Origin: JAWXBM01 sp034440115
GTDB taxonomy: Bacteria > Pseudomonadota > Gammaproteobacteria > Xanthomonadales > SZUA-36
NCBI GenBank assembly: GCA_034440115.1
Contig: JAWXBM010000084.1
Coordinates: 1-6,607 of the forward strand
DNA: 6,607 bases
Direction of reading: 5' to 3'
Shown piece after piece: positions 6,191 to 6,607 of this stretch. How positions within the stretch are numbered: the first letter of the stretch is position 1; each line of letters opens with the position of its first letter. The position numbers and the translations under genes were made by a program. The notes beneath the pieces were generated by a model. It made no database searches. It saw nothing but the letters and a program-made list of their open reading frames with translations, and had not been told where the DNA came from.

Positions 6191-6246
6191 GTATCCTTGA
6201 GACCCAAAGCGTAACACTTAGTGATATAGCTAATCAATCTGCACTA

Positions 6247-6260
6247 CACTTCGCGAAGTG
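6247..6260. repeat. Perfect 14-bp palindrome CACTTCGCGAAGTG
   Basis: CACTTCGCGAAGTG reads the same on both strands. Such a site could bind a dimeric regulator, but no gene starts nearby, so a regulatory role is not supported by context. Confidence 0.4.
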
Positions 6261-6395
6261 CAATAACAACAGGGGGCACCTTCCGGAGACACGAGCCGAA
6301 AGCGAAAGATTTTCATGGGCTCAATGATATGCAGCAAGCGGTCGCGGTCACAGTGGCCATCCGACCATGCATCTGTAGGATATTCGCTAGGTGAT

Positions 6396-6514
6396 GGGTG
6401 TCTTTACTTTTCCATTGGGAAAAGACATGGGGGAAAAGACATGGGTGTCCGGACTCGGAGTTTGTTATTTTCGAAAAGATATGGGTGTCCGGAGTTATTT
6501 CCGGAGTTATTTTT
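6396..6514. repeat. Cluster of GAAAAGAYATGGGTGTCCGGA repeats
   Basis: Related units lie at 6417-6431 (gggaaaagacatggg), 6431-6453 (starting gggaaaagacatgggtgtcc) and 6473-6500 (starting gaaaagatatgggtgtccgg). The last is followed by a duplicated tccggagttatt (6489-6500 and 6500-6511). On the left, CTTTTCC (6407-6413) pairs with GGAAAAG (6418-6424) around a 4-base loop, and a lone GGGTGTC (6396-6402) precedes it. The head-to-tail units plus a hairpin resemble REP or extragenic repeat clusters, which are often spread by a transposase encoded elsewhere in the genome. Confidence 0.7.
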
Positions 6515-6607
6515 AGGGAGCGCTGACGTTCCCGCGTAGCGTATGTGAAAACCCAAAGCCACAAAGAGGCAGTGGGAAATAATTGATGAGTCTAATGACT
6601 TTCAAAG

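Larger units (their letters stand above)
5709..6607. other. Gene-free, repeat-rich tail
   Basis: I find no supportable gene on either strand over these 899 bases. Open frames here are short, lack family-like sequence, and run through the repeats, which accounts for their existence. The stretch is filled by an inverted repeat (5736-5796), a small hairpin (5824-5845), a possible IS21-type end (5869-5921), the second copy of the 45-bp repeat, a 12-bp tandem repeat, a palindrome and a repeat cluster at 6396-6514. It reads as an accumulation site for small mobile repeats. Confidence 0.7.

Noticed and set aside
6313..6564. Open frames of 74-83 codons on both strands at the right end.
   Set aside because: They run through the GGGTGTCCGGA repeat cluster, so their sequence is repeat-derived, and neither has a ribosome-binding site or a protein-like pattern.

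Overview
The window is an accessory, transposon-worn stretch of a moderately GC-rich proteobacterial chromosome. A gamma- or betaproteobacterium is my best guess, based on the protein families, the codon choice and the intergenic GGGGTCA/TGACCCC repeats. No ribosomal, tRNA or other taxonomic marker is present, so the assignment is weak. I found no CRISPR array, phage module, toxin-antitoxin pair or structured RNA. I see no convincing undescribed multi-gene system. The interest lies in how the locus has been broken and rearranged.

Left part (1-2271). The first ~98 bases look like the tail of an IS3-family element: the last 16 codons of its transposase, then a terminal repeat. The element's end abuts an amidohydrolase gene (to 1397) in the middle of the gene's first beta strand, so the start codon and export signal are missing although the catalytic barrel is complete. 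After 154 bases comes a six-helix membrane protein (1552-2271), possibly related to Frag1/DRAM proteins.

Middle (2272-4148). The N-terminal ~80 codons of an MFS_3/EntS-type exporter survive at 2408-2650, with a tryptophan codon turned into TAG. The exporter sequence then runs into a decayed IS4-family transposase (about 2673-4006). That transposase keeps its DDE and YREK residues but carries two clear nonsense codons and a frameshift near its end. The rest of the exporter is absent.

Right part (4149-6607). A complete, membrane-anchored amidohydrolase (4149-5708) belongs to the same imidazolonepropionase-like family as the truncated first gene. Three repeat families lie on both sides of it in the same orientation, including a 45-bp direct repeat with one mismatch (4036-4080 and 5986-6030). 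An imperfect inverted repeat of the GGGGTCA...TGACCCC type follows its stop codon. The last 900 bases hold no supportable gene, only repeats: a possible IS21-like end, a three-unit 12-bp tandem repeat, a 14-bp palindrome and a cluster of GAAAAGAYATGGGTGTCC-type repeats.

The two amidohydrolases and the two transporter or membrane genes could once have formed a small peptide or metabolite-processing neighbourhood. Only the second amidohydrolase and the membrane protein look intact now, and nothing in the sequence fixes a substrate.
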